DNA of 64,000 nt, from NCBI RefSeq assembly GCF_027942865.1, contig NC_134511.1:1698067-1762066 (forward strand), written 5' to 3'. The DNA comes from Odontesthes bonariensis. Its lineage: Eukaryota > Chordata > Actinopteri > Atheriniformes > Atherinopsidae. The notes below the pieces were generated by a model that searched no databases, was not told where the DNA came from, and saw nothing but the letters and a program-made list of their open reading frames with translations. Within the stretch, counting starts at the first letter, position 1; every line of letters starts with the position of its first letter. Shown one piece after another: positions 11,570 to 23,900 of this stretch. The position numbers and the translations under genes were made by a program.

Positions 11570-11636
11570 GTAGTCTGCCTGTGAGTCATCTTCTACCCCT
11601 GCTCTCGCTGATTCTAGGGGTATTCTCTTTTATCCC

Positions 11637-11999
11637 TTAACGCCTATTGTCGCATATATGCTACAAACCGTTTGACTCAATCAACCAGCTGAGATAGCAT
11701 CTTTATTCCCCCAATGCCGGTTAGTCCATATTCACAAGGAACCTTTATATAAATAAATATGTTAAAAAAAAAAAGGGTGAATAAAAAAACATTGTTTTTT
11801 CACTGTTATATTACTGTGTTGTTGTTATCTTATTATTGAGCATTATGCCTGGTGTTGCAAATTTGCAACATACCAAAATTTCTATTTATTTTTTGTGCAA
11901 AAGTGAAATTAATAATCTCAGCATTATTTACCATCTACTTAACGGCTAAAACACACACAAAACATCTTTTATATACAGCTATATAAATTCAGGCGTTAA
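11637..11999. mobile_element. 363-bp TTAA MITE
   Basis: TTAA at 11637-11640 and 11996-11999 flanks short inverted ends CGCCT / AGGCG. The interior is AT-rich, non-coding and has imperfect inverted similarity near the ends (GCATATATGC, ATATACAGCTATAT). It is small, non-autonomous and probably piggyBac or Kolobok-related. Confidence 0.5.
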
Positions 12000-12530
12000 G
12001 AGGTTAATCTATTTGTATCTTATGCTGGTTGTAACAAAGCTGCTAGGCCTCGCTACCGCTAGCAGGGATTGCTCGCCGATGTTAGCACCTTTGGGGTCTT
12101 TGCATCCTGTCACATGGTCTTTCCCTTGTTGTCAGCTGCCATATTCACAGCAGTCACTAGCTAGGCTAGATTTGGATTCAAGGTAAACACAAGAAACTTG
12201 TGCTAAAGAAAAAATGGACCAGACTCAGTGAATAATTCCCTATACTCCCTATAGATCAGTGAGCAGTGCTGACCAACCATAAATAATCTCAACCTTCACA
12301 CTGACTCAGCCTTTAATGAAATGTGTGATATAACTGGGTTCCAGCTTAGCACGGCAGCGCTGTCTGCGAGCGTTTCATCCACTTCCTGTTTACCTTTCCA
12401 CCCGACGGAGCTTCGGTCCTGAAGTCGTTTTCTCTGCAGAAGAAACCAGCCGACAGGAAATTAAAGAGCAGATAAGAAGCCTGAAAACACACACAGCAGC
12501 TGGTGTGAACCAGACTGTGAGCGCACACAC
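12000..12530. other. intergenic, no gene recognised
   Basis: Moderate GC with one 20-bp purine/pyrimidine patch. A minus-strand frame at 12346-12530 reads into the adjacent CA array, but it has no homology that I recognise and no clear splice structure. Confidence 0.45.
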
Positions 12531-12570
12531 AGGTAAACACACACACACACACAGGTAAACACACACAGAT

Positions 12571-12620
<50 letters not shown>

Positions 12621-12650
12621 AAACACAGGTAAACACACACACACGCAGGT

Positions 12651-12683
<33 letters not shown>

Positions 12684-12960
12684 TAAACACACACACACAG
12701 GTAAACACACAGACACACACAGGTACACACACACAGACACACACAGGTAAACAAACACGCAGGTAAACACACAGGTAAACACACACACACAGGTAAACAC
12801 ACACACACAGGTAAACACACACACAGGTAAACACACAGGTAAACACACACACACAGGTAAACACACACACACAGGTAAACACACACACAGGTAAACACAC
12901 AGGTAAACACACACACACAGGTAAACACACACACACAGGTAAACACACACACACACAGGT

Positions 12961-12994
<34 letters not shown>

Positions 12995-13032
12995 AAACAC
13001 ACACACAGGTAAACACACACACACACACAGGT

Positions 13033-13086
<54 letters not shown>

Positions 13087-13396
13087 AAACACACACACAG
13101 GTAAACACACACACGCGCAGGTAAACACACACACACAGGTAAACACACACACACACACACACAGGTAAACACACACGCGCGTAGGTAAACACACACGCGC
13201 GCAGGTAAACACACACACACACACACACAGGTACACACACACACACACACACAGGTAAACACACACGCGCGCAGGTAAACACACACACACACACACAGGT
13301 AAACACACACACACAGGTAAACACACACACACACACACAGGTAAACACACACGCAGGTAAACACACACACACAGGTAAACACACACACACACAGGT

Positions 13397-13470
<74 letters not shown>

Positions 13471-13492
13471 AAACACACACACACACACAGGT

Positions 13493-13526
<34 letters not shown>

Positions 13527-14530
13527 AAACACACACGCAGGTAAACACACACACACACAGGTAAACACACACACACACACACACACACAGGTAAACACAC
13601 ACACACACACACACAGGTAAACACACACACACAGGTAAACACACACACACACACACACACAGGTAAACACACACACACACACACACAGGTAAACACACAC
13701 ACGCGCAGGTAAACACACACACACAGGTAAACACACACACACACACACACAGGTAAACACACACGCGCGCAGGTAAACACACACGCGCGCAGGTAAACAC
13801 ACACACACAGGTAAACAAACACACACACACAGGTAAACACACACACACACACAGGTAAACACACACGCGCGCAGGTAAACACACACACACACACACAGGT
13901 AAACACACACACACAGGTAAACACACACACACACAGGTAAACACACAGACACACACAGGTACACACACACAGACACACACAGGTAAACACACACGCGCGC
14001 AGGTAAACACACACACACACACAGGTAAACACACACACACAGGTAAACACACACACACAGGTAAACACACACACACAGGTAAACACACACACACACACAC
14101 ACACACAGGTAAACACACACACACACACAGGTAAACACACACACGCGCAGGTAAACACACACACACAGGTAAACACACACACACAGGTAAACACACACAC
14201 ACAGGTAAACACAGGTAAACACACACACGCGCAGGTAAACACACACACAGGTAAACACACACACACACACACACACACACAGGTAAACACACACACACAG
14301 GTAAACACACACACACACACACACACACACAGGTAAACACACACACACAGGTAAACACAGGTAAACACACACACGCGCAGGTAAACACACACACGCAGGT
14401 AAACACACACACAGGTAAACACACACACACACACACACACACAGGTAAACACACACACACACACACACAGATAAACACACACACACACACACACACACAC
14501 AGGTAAACACACACACACACACACACAGAT

Positions 14531-14568
<38 letters not shown>

Positions 14569-14652
14569 AAACACACACACACACACACAGGTAAACACAC
14601 ACACACACAGATAAACACACACACACACACAGGTAAACACACACACACAGGT

Positions 14653-14694
<42 letters not shown>

Positions 14695-14716
14695 AAACAC
14701 ACACACACACACAGGT

Positions 14717-14756
<40 letters not shown>

Positions 14757-14988
14757 AAACACACACACACACACAGATAAACACACACACACACACACAC
14801 AGGTAAACACACACACAGGTAAACACACAGGTAAACACACACACACACACACAGGTAAACACACAGGTAAACACACAGGTAAACACACACACACACACAC
14901 AGGTAAACACACAGGTAAACACACACACACACACAGGTAAACACACACACACACACACACACACACAGGTAAACACACACACACAGGT

Positions 14989-15022
<34 letters not shown>

Positions 15023-15282
15023 AAACACACACACACAGGTAAACACAGGTAAACACACACACGCGCAGGTAAACACACACACGCAGGTAAACACACACAC
15101 GCAGGTAAACACACACACAGGTAAACACACACACACACACACACAGATAAACACACACACACACACACACACACAGATAAACACACACACACACACACAC
15201 ACACACAGGTAAACACACACACACACACACAGGTAAACACACACACACACACACACACACAGGTAAACACACACACACAGGT

Positions 15283-15360
<78 letters not shown>

Positions 15361-15446
15361 AAACACACACACACACACAGATAAACACACACACACACAC
15401 ACACACAGGTAAACACACACACAGGTAAACACACACACACACAGGT

Positions 15447-15484
<38 letters not shown>

Positions 15485-15563
15485 AAACACACAGGTAAAC
15501 ACACACACACAAACACACACACAGGTAAACACACACACAGGTAAACACACACACACACACAGG
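12531..15563. repeat. 3-kb composite CA / GGTAAACACA satellite
   Basis: Runs of (CA)n of variable length alternate with the hexamer-like insert AGGTAAAC, repeated well over 100 times, with occasional CGCGCAGG and AGATAAAC variants. All three minus frames stay open for more than 1000 codons (CVCVCLPVCV). This is because neither (TG)n nor GTTTACCT makes a stop in any frame there. It is not a protein gene. Confidence 0.97.
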
Positions 15564-15607
15564 TTAATGGCTGTTGTCCAGGTGACAGCAGGTTTTAATG
15601 GTGACTC

Positions 15608-15627
15608 AGGTCAGAGGTCAGAGGTCA
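15608..15627 (+). promoter_or_regulatory. tandem AGGTCA half-sites spaced by one base (DR1-like)
   Basis: AGGTCA-G-AGGTCA-G-AGGTCA gives two overlapping DR1 configurations, the arrangement bound by RXR heterodimers and HNF4-type receptors. It could be a chance short repeat, and no nearby promoter is evident. Confidence 0.3.
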
Positions 15628-15639
15628 GACAGGCTCAGG

Positions 15640-16392
15640 TACATTTCAACACTTTGGTTACAGACTGAAGGATGAACAAACCCATAACAAAGGGAACTGA
15701 AACATCAACTTTTATACACAATAACAGGATGTGGACACACATTATAAATCAGAGGCTCAAAGCAGAGTTACTTTGAACAACTTTACAGCAACATCTCACT
15801 CATATTGTTGTTGTTAATGAATTATTTTCTGGATTTGTTGTTCGGTTTATAAGTTTTTATCTAAAGACCAAAGATATCTACGTTCATTCACAAATCATCA
15901 CATCATCAAAGCATCTTTAGCCTCAGTAAGGGGTTTCCAGTTAAAAAGTAATGTGGGTGGAGTTTAAACCTTAAATAAAACCCAAAATAAGTGCTGGCAG
16001 GTGGATATAAGGAAGTAAAATGATCTACCAACCAAACATTAGATCCCATAGAAGTTGGCCAGGCCAATACATTATTGATTATTTAGCAGGAATGCAGTTT
16101 TTCATGTAGCTGTTTCTTACTGACCTAGCATGTACTGATACCACCTCCATATGTTAGCTGGGGATAACCATCCATGTTAGCTGGGGTGGCTAACGAGAGG
16201 TGTGTTAGCTACCCAAAGTGAAAAGGTTTGTGGGATATCTACTATATAGGACCGCATTTTAGTTATGGAGACGTTATGTGTGGGACATTCAAAGTCGAAG
16301 CATTAAATGTTGGCCTGAAGCCATCCGTCTAAGGATTCAAGCTTCAAACCAAGTTCTACTGAACCACAGTCACTATTAGCCTGATTTCTCAG
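15640..16392. other. intergenic, nothing recognised
   Basis: AT-moderate unique sequence with a small duplication of ATGTTAGCTGGGG near 16151-16184. No exon or element end was found. Confidence 0.45.
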
Positions 16393-16400
16393 GTGACGAC

Positions 16401-17228
16401 TAGGGATGGGAATCGAAAACCGGTTCTTGTTGAGAACCGGTTCCCAGTGTTTCAATTCCTTGGAATCGTTTGGCGATTTTGCAAACGATTCCCTTATCGA
16501 TTCCAGTGGGCGCGAATGACGAGTCCAGCGCAGCCAGCAGCCAACAGTAAACATGGCGCCCAAGCGGTACAAACCCTCGAAAGTTTGGTTCCACATCCCT
16601 AAAAAAGACGACAACAGGGCAACTTGCAAAGTGAATATTTCACCAAAGGGATGAAATACTACCAACATGCAATAACTATGAATGAATGTCGCATTTTCGA
16701 TCCGCTCCGGACTAACGTTGGTGAATCTGAACCCAGCAACGTTAGCAACGTTAGCATGTCCTCGGCTAACACTGCAGGTAACTAACTAACTAACAAACAC
16801 TGCCTATCATGTTAGCAGCATTTGCCTGATTGTAAAAGCTGCTGTTAGTAACGGTTAAGGTTAAATGAATGCCTTCTCAGGCATTACATTTAAAAGAAAT
16901 CATGAGAGGCAGAGCCTGACTGGCTCAGAGCCAGAGGCTGGTGGTGCTACCCCCAGTTCACCTCTACCTCCAGCTTCTCCTTTCACCAGAGCAGGAAGAG
17001 TTCAATTACCCAGGCCAGGATAGACCAATGTGGACCTCACCGTTGTTGGGTTTGTGAGGTCACGACTCGTGTTACTTCTAAACTAAACAAAGTTGATGCT
17101 AATCGACCGGTTTGTTGTCCTTTTTCTCCAAATGAGAATCGATAAGGGAACCGACAAAGAACCGAACCGTTAAGCAGAATCGAAAATGGAACTGGAATGG
17201 TAAAAATCATGATCAATTTCCATCCCTA
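16401..17228. mobile_element. hAT-type non-autonomous element, family A copy 1
   Basis: Terminal repeats TAGGGATGGGAA / TTTCCATCCCTA are flanked by an 8-bp duplication with one mismatch (GTGACGAC 16393-16400, GTGACGTC 17229-17236). The 8-bp duplication and short ends fit hAT. The near-terminal sequence AATCGAAAACCGGTTCTTGT is palindromic-rich. A sister copy sits in the dickkopf-like gene at 54153-55223. Confidence 0.85.
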
Positions 17229-17239
17229 GTGACGTCTTT

Positions 17240-17620
17240 ATTAAAGTATCATCCTCTCAGCCCCCAGCTGGTCGAGGCAGATGGCCGCCCTTCCTGGTTC
17301 TGGTTCTGATGGAGGTTTCTTCCTGTTCAAAGGGAGTTTTTTTCTCCCCACAGTCGCCTCGTGCACACTCAGGACGGGAGATTGGACCAAAGAGGTTTCA
17401 GAGCAATCTGTTGGTTTCCTGATACTTTTTTAATTGGTTCTGTGTGAACTGGACTAATTTGCAGTTTAATAAATTGGATTTGATTGCATAACAATGAATT
17501 GGCTTGTAATTGGCTTGAATTTGACTGTATCTTTGAAGTGATCTGAGATGACATTTGTTGTAATTTGGAGCTTAATGAATAAAACTGAATTGAACTTTTC
17601 AAAGTTGGTCAAATCTAAAC
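17240..17620 (+). mobile_element. L2-like LINE 3' fragment
   Basis: Contains GGAGGTTTCTTCCTGTTCAA followed by AGGGAGTTTTTTTCTCCCCACAGTCGCC and a TTGG..AATTGAATT-rich tail, a 3' end dispersed through fish genomes. There is no coding capacity. Confidence 0.65.
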
Positions 17621-17980
17621 ACGTCAGAAAATATATAACATGAAACCTGTTGAATGGTTCTGTTTTAAGCACAAATCGAAGGCAAAGCTTTCAACTGAAC
17701 ATGTATACAAATAAGATTAACAAAGGGGCGGGGCTTACAAACCATCAGCTGAAGTTGACTGGATGTTTTTAAGGGATTTACATAAAAGTGTTCACATTAG
17801 TAACTCTGAGGCAGCAGAACATCCTTCAACTGCAACATGAACCACAAATGATCAGGTTACCAAGTGTCGACGCCGTCCCTTTAAGAAGCCGTCGATGTCT
17901 GCTCTGACTGCGCCAACAGGAAGCGCGAGGAGTGAAACGCGTTTGCAGACGATATAACAACGAGGACACGTGTGTCTGAG

Positions 17981-20900
17981 TCACTCGTCCGTCTCTTCTT
18001 CTTCGCTGTAGTCGCTCAGAGGAAACTCACGACTCTCTTTGTTTGTGTTGTAACTTTTCCTGTGCATCACACACTCCTGGTCGATGATCGCCTGGAACGC
18101 ACAAACGTTAAAGAGTTGTTCATTTGTAGCCCATCTGGATCAATAAAAACAATAAATAACATCTAACATCTGATTCCTAAAGTTAAGGTTCCTGCACAAT
18201 TTTAAACTTATAGTCACTTAATTTAATCACATGTCACCGTCACATGTCACCGTCACATGGTACGTCACGTCACATGTCACCATCACATGTTACCCGTCAC
18301 ATGTTACCCGTCACATTTTACCCGTCACATTTTACTGTCACATGTTACCCATCACATGTTACGTCACATGTTACGTCACATGTCACCGTCACATGGTACC
18401 ATCACATGGTACCGTCACATGGTACCGTCACATGGTACCGTCACATGTCACCGTCACATGTCACCGTCACATGGTACCGTCACATGCCACCGTCACATGC
18501 CACCGTCACATCTCACCGTCACCGTCACATGTCACCGTCACATATCACCGTCACATGTCACCTTCACATGTTACGTCACATGTTACGTCACGTTACGTCA
18601 CATTTTACCCGTCACATCTCACCGTCACCGTCACATATCACCGTCACATGTCACCTTCACATGTCACCGTCACATGTCACCATCACATGTTACCCGTCAC
18701 ATTTTACCCGTCACATTTTACCCGTCACATTTTACCGTCACATGTTACCCATCACATGTTACGTCACATGTTACGTCACATGTCACCGTCACATGGTACC
18801 ATCACATGGTACCGTCACATGGTACCGTCACATGGTACCGTCACATGGTACCGTCACATGGTACCGTCACATGTCACCGTCACATGTCACCGTCACATGG
18901 TACCGTCACATCTCACCGTCACCGTCACATGTCACCGTCACATATCACCGTCACATGTCACCTTCACATGTCACCGTCACATGTCACCATCACATGTTAC
19001 CCGTCACATTTTACCCGTCACATTTTACCCGTCACATTTTACCGTCACATGTTACCCATCACATGTTACGTCACATGTTACGTCACATGTCACCGTCACA
19101 TGGTACCATCACATGGTACCGTCACATGGTACCGTCACATGGTACCATCACATGGTACCGTCACATGGTACCGTCACATGGTACCGTCACATGTCACCGT
19201 CACATGTCACCGTCACATGTCACGTCACATGCCACCGTCACATCTCACCGTCACATATCACCGTCACATGTCACCTTCACATGTTATGTCACATGTTACG
19301 TCACATGTTACGTCACATGTTACGTCACATGTCACCGTCAGATGGTACCGTCACATGTTACCGTCACATGGTACCGTCACATGTCACCGTCAGATGGTAC
19401 TGTCACATGGTACCGTCACATGGTACCGTCACATGTTACGTCACATGTTACGTCACATGTTACGTCACATGGTACCGTCACATGTTACCGTCACATGTTA
19501 CCGTCACATGGTACCGTCACATGTTACATCACATGTCACCGTCACATGTTACCGTCACATGGTACCGTCACATGGTACCGTCACATGGTACCGTCACATG
19601 GTACCGTCACATGGTACCGCGTCACGTCACATGTTACCTGTCACATTTAATTGAACTGAACTAAATTGGATTGAATTGAAAGGCCCAGCTGTGGTGGGAC
19701 TCTATGAGGTCACAGGCCTCAGAAACTAATATATTCAGAAAGAAAGAAAACCCATAATAATCCTGCTCAGACTCCACTGAGTTAGTTTTGTGTGATCTCG
19801 ATAAGAAACTGACAAACATAAACTGTTATTATCACATACCACCCCCCCGACTCTCGCTTTGACATGAAAACTGTGTTTATGTTGGTCTTCCAACATCACT
19901 TCAATGTCCCGAGTTTAATTATAACTGCATTCACAGCAGGAAAAGTGTTCCAAAAGTAAATATGATTTTTACTTATGTAGGACTTTTGTCATCAACAATA
20001 TGACTTTATTACCAGCTTTATGTCCCCACAACACGAGTAACACACACACAGAGTAAATAAAGCGGCCTGTCGGTCGCTGTCATCTGTGTAATTGAGAGTT
20101 TATTAAGCAGAAATGTTTCCTCTGCAGCTTTGAGGCTGCTGCCTCTGATCTGTGATCAGCCTAATTAATGTGTAATGACTTCACACACAGTTTGGCTTCA
20201 ACATCAAACACACTTCCTGCTGATGTGTTGGGACCTGCTGACGCGCTCTGAGCTGATTTCATCAGCCACAGAACGTGTCAACAACAAAAACTGTGCTGAT
20301 AAAAAGTTTTACAACCTTTCAAAGGTGATCCAGGTGACATCACCTGTGTTCTCTGAGCTGAGCTTTAAGGAGCGCCCCCCCCAAGACCGACGTCTTTAAG
20401 CACCGCCCCCCTCAGATTCGACGTCTTAAAGCACCGCCCCCCTCAGAACCACCTGTTCTCTTACAGACTTTACCATTTTCTCCTCTCGGACAGCAGGGTT
20501 ACGTAACAGGAAGCAGAGCGGAGCATACAAGATGTTGATCACCCCGATGAACACCATGAGGCAGGGGAACCCCACAGCCTGGACCAGAGCGCCCCCTGTG
20601 GACGGGCCTGAAACCAGAAGATGGGATTTCCATGTTATTGTTACAATAACAATCCCTGTTTGATGTTTTTTACAATTAGAACTACATTTCCCATCAGCTT
20701 CCTGAAGATGTTAATCATGTGTCTTTAGAGATTGAAGCTTTTTCCCGCCATCCTTCCCCTCCTGCTGTGTGTGGGTTACCTATAGCAAAGCCCATACACA
20801 GCGCCACATCAGCGATGGCGTACACACTGCCGTAGACGGAGGCGTGGCGGATGTCAACCAGGTAACCCATAATCGCCATCATGGAGGAGTCCACCATACC

Positions 20901-23900
20901 TGAAGTACCACAACACAGGTGTCATCTCAGTCTCACACAACACAGTCGACATGATGAACGTTTAATTAGGTCAAACACATTGGAAAGATGTAAGTGAGCG
21001 CGCCGATAGGCACCTATAGCGAAGCCCAGACCTCCGTTTGGTCCGATCAGACCATAGATGCTGGTGGCAAAAGGAACCTGAAACACATTCATAGAGCAGC
21101 CGTGCTTAGGATAGGAGGCCCAGTTCAGAACAATCAATGGATGGATGGATGGATGGATGGATGGATGGATGGATGATTGGTTGGGTGGATGATTGGTTGG
21201 ATGGTTGGATGGATGATTGGTTGAATGGATGATTGGTTGAATGGATGGATGATTGGTTGAATGGATGGATGATTGGTTGGGTGGATGATTGGTTGGATGG
21301 ATGATTGGTTGGATGGATGGATGATTGGTTGAATGGATGGATGATTGGTTGAATGGATGGATGATTGGTTGAATGGATGGATGATTGGTTGGGTGGATGA
21401 TTGGTTGGATGGATGATTGGTTGGATGGATGATTGGTTGGATGGATGATTGGTTGAATGGATGATTGGTTGAATGGATGGATGGATGGATGGATGGATGG
21501 ATGATTGGTTGAATGGATGATTGGTTGGATGGATGATTGGTTGGGTGGATGATTGGTTGGATGGATGATTGGTTGAATGGATGGATGATTGGTTGAATGG
21601 ATGGATGATTGGTTGAATGGATGGATGATTGGTTGAATGGATGGATGATTGGTTGAATGGATGGATGATTGGTTGGATGGATGATTGGTTGGATGGATGA
21701 TTGGTTGGATGGATGATTGGTTGAATGGATGATTGGTTGAATGGATGGATGGATGGATGGATGGATGATTGGTTGAATGGATGATTGGTTGGATGGATGA
21801 TTGGTTGGGTGGATGATTGGTTGGATGGATGATTGGTTGGATGGATGATTGGTTGGGTGGATGATTGGTTGGATGGATGATTGGTTGGATGGATGATTGG
21901 TTGGGTAGATGATTGGTTGGATGGATGATTGGTTGGATGGATGATTGGTTGGATGGATGATTGGTTGGGTAGATGATTGGTTGGATGGATGATTGGTTGG
22001 ATGGATGATTGGTTGGATGGATGGATGAGATGGAGATGATTGGTTGGATGGATCATTGGTTGAATGTTTTAATGACATAATGAAAACTAATGGACCATGG
22101 ATTTGATGATTGGATGGATGGATGATTGATTGGGTGGATGTTTGGTTGGATGGATGATTGGTTGGATGGATGTTTGGTTGGATGGATGATTGGATGGATG
22201 GATAGATGGAAGAATGGATAGATGGATGGATGGATGGATGTTTTAATGACATAATGAAAACTAATGGACCATGATTTTGGAACAACTTTACATTGGCAGG
22301 GTGGATGGATGACTGAATGAATGGTTTGGGATATGATGTTGGATGGAGAGACTATTAAACTAATAGATGATGGCGAGATCTATAATTGGATTGAAAGATG
22401 AATGGATCGATGTGTGAAAGAGTAACTTTATGGATGGATTTTGGGTGAATGATTGAAAAACAATTGGAGCATGAATCAATGAAAAATGGATGGATGGACT
22501 TATTTGCCCTTTTAGTCAGGAAGGTCCCAAAAAGTTGGGCGGACTTTGTACTCACACACAGCAGACTGATGCCAACGATAAACATCCCCAACATGGAGCA
22601 GAGCCACCTGGAGACAAAAACATCCTTCAGTCACTTCCAGCTACTGGTTTACCAGAAACCTGCAGAATCAGGTCTGGACAGGACTCAGGAGTCCACTTAC
22701 TAGAAGAGTTAATCTGCTTATTAACCGCTGGACGGATTCCCAGGAAAAGACTTCCTCATGTGAACCACAGCACAATGTAATCAAAGCAAAGCTTAGAATC
22801 AGGGGAAGTGAGCTTATGCTGTGTTTTCTAAAGTGTCAGTGAGGTTCAGACACAGATTTGCCTGATCAGCTCAGATCTGTTTTATCTTCTCAAGAATCCC
22901 TGTGAAACATCTTATGAACGGTACAACAATCTAACTAATACTAATTTCTTATTGCTATCCTGATGAAATGGAACAGGTCACTTACTTAATCCTAACCTCG
23001 ACCTCATTAGAAACTTGATCGTGGAATCAAGTTTTACATTTATTTCCAGTAGAAACTTTACCGAAAAGAAATATCCACAAAATGATGCCAATCATAATTT
23101 GGTCCTTTCCCTTTCTTCAGCGCATAAAAGTACTGGGCCCATCAAAAGCAAGGAGAGTTTCACCAGCTGATGATACGCAGTTACGCTGTGTACATCTCCG
23201 GCTTGGTCCATCACTGTTGATGAGAAAGCCTTGTTTGCTAGCATCTGCTGCTAGCTTACAGCTACATGCTAAACTACTTCCCTCTGGGATCAGAAGAGGA
23301 ACTATCTGTATCTGTATGTAGAAAGTGAGTAGCTGCTGACCCCAAAGAGGAGTTAAAACAGGGCTGAGCTTAAACCAACAGGTATTTTGACCAAAGTCTG
23401 TCTAAAACGTCTCAACAAGAGCTCAGAAAATGGTGTTAAATGGTTACACAAAGGGCAGAGTATGTCACCTTTAATGATGGATGAAAACTTTGGAGTTAGT
23501 GAATAAACTTTGGTTTTATCTTTTTTTCAACGTGCGACAATATCACAAGAAAAATACTGAAAGTTATTTACACAAGTTACCAAATTCTGCTTTAACAGTC
23601 GTTTCAGCCAGAGGCTGCATCACAGCAAGAGTCTTTAATCCTCGTTTACAGACTGACCTTCCCATCTTATTGGCCAGAACTCCAAACAGGTTTGTTCCTA
23701 TCAGGTAGGAGACGCTGGCGGGGAGGAAGGCCATACCTGCAACACAACACACACCTGTGAGCCCCACCAGCTCAGAGCTGCTCAGCTACATGTACGATGT
23801 TAACAATGAGAACGTTTCTGGTGGAACCAGGTCATGAATCGGATCATTTAGAAGCTGAACCAGAGCATGAAGATAACATTTGGAACATCAGACTTTAAGC

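Noticed and set aside
12346..15560. Three overlapping minus-strand frames of more than 1000 codons rich in Cys/Val
   Set aside because: They are the translation of a CA/GGTAAAC tandem array in every frame; no domain, no splice context.
18231..19664. Three overlapping plus-strand frames of about 470 codons ([14 protein letters not shown])
   Set aside because: A 13-bp satellite lacking stops; it lies in the last slc18a1 intron on the opposite strand.
21106..22285. Frames of 316 and 383 codons rich in [11 protein letters not shown]
   Set aside because: GGAT/GATTGGTT repeat translation in a slc18a1 intron.
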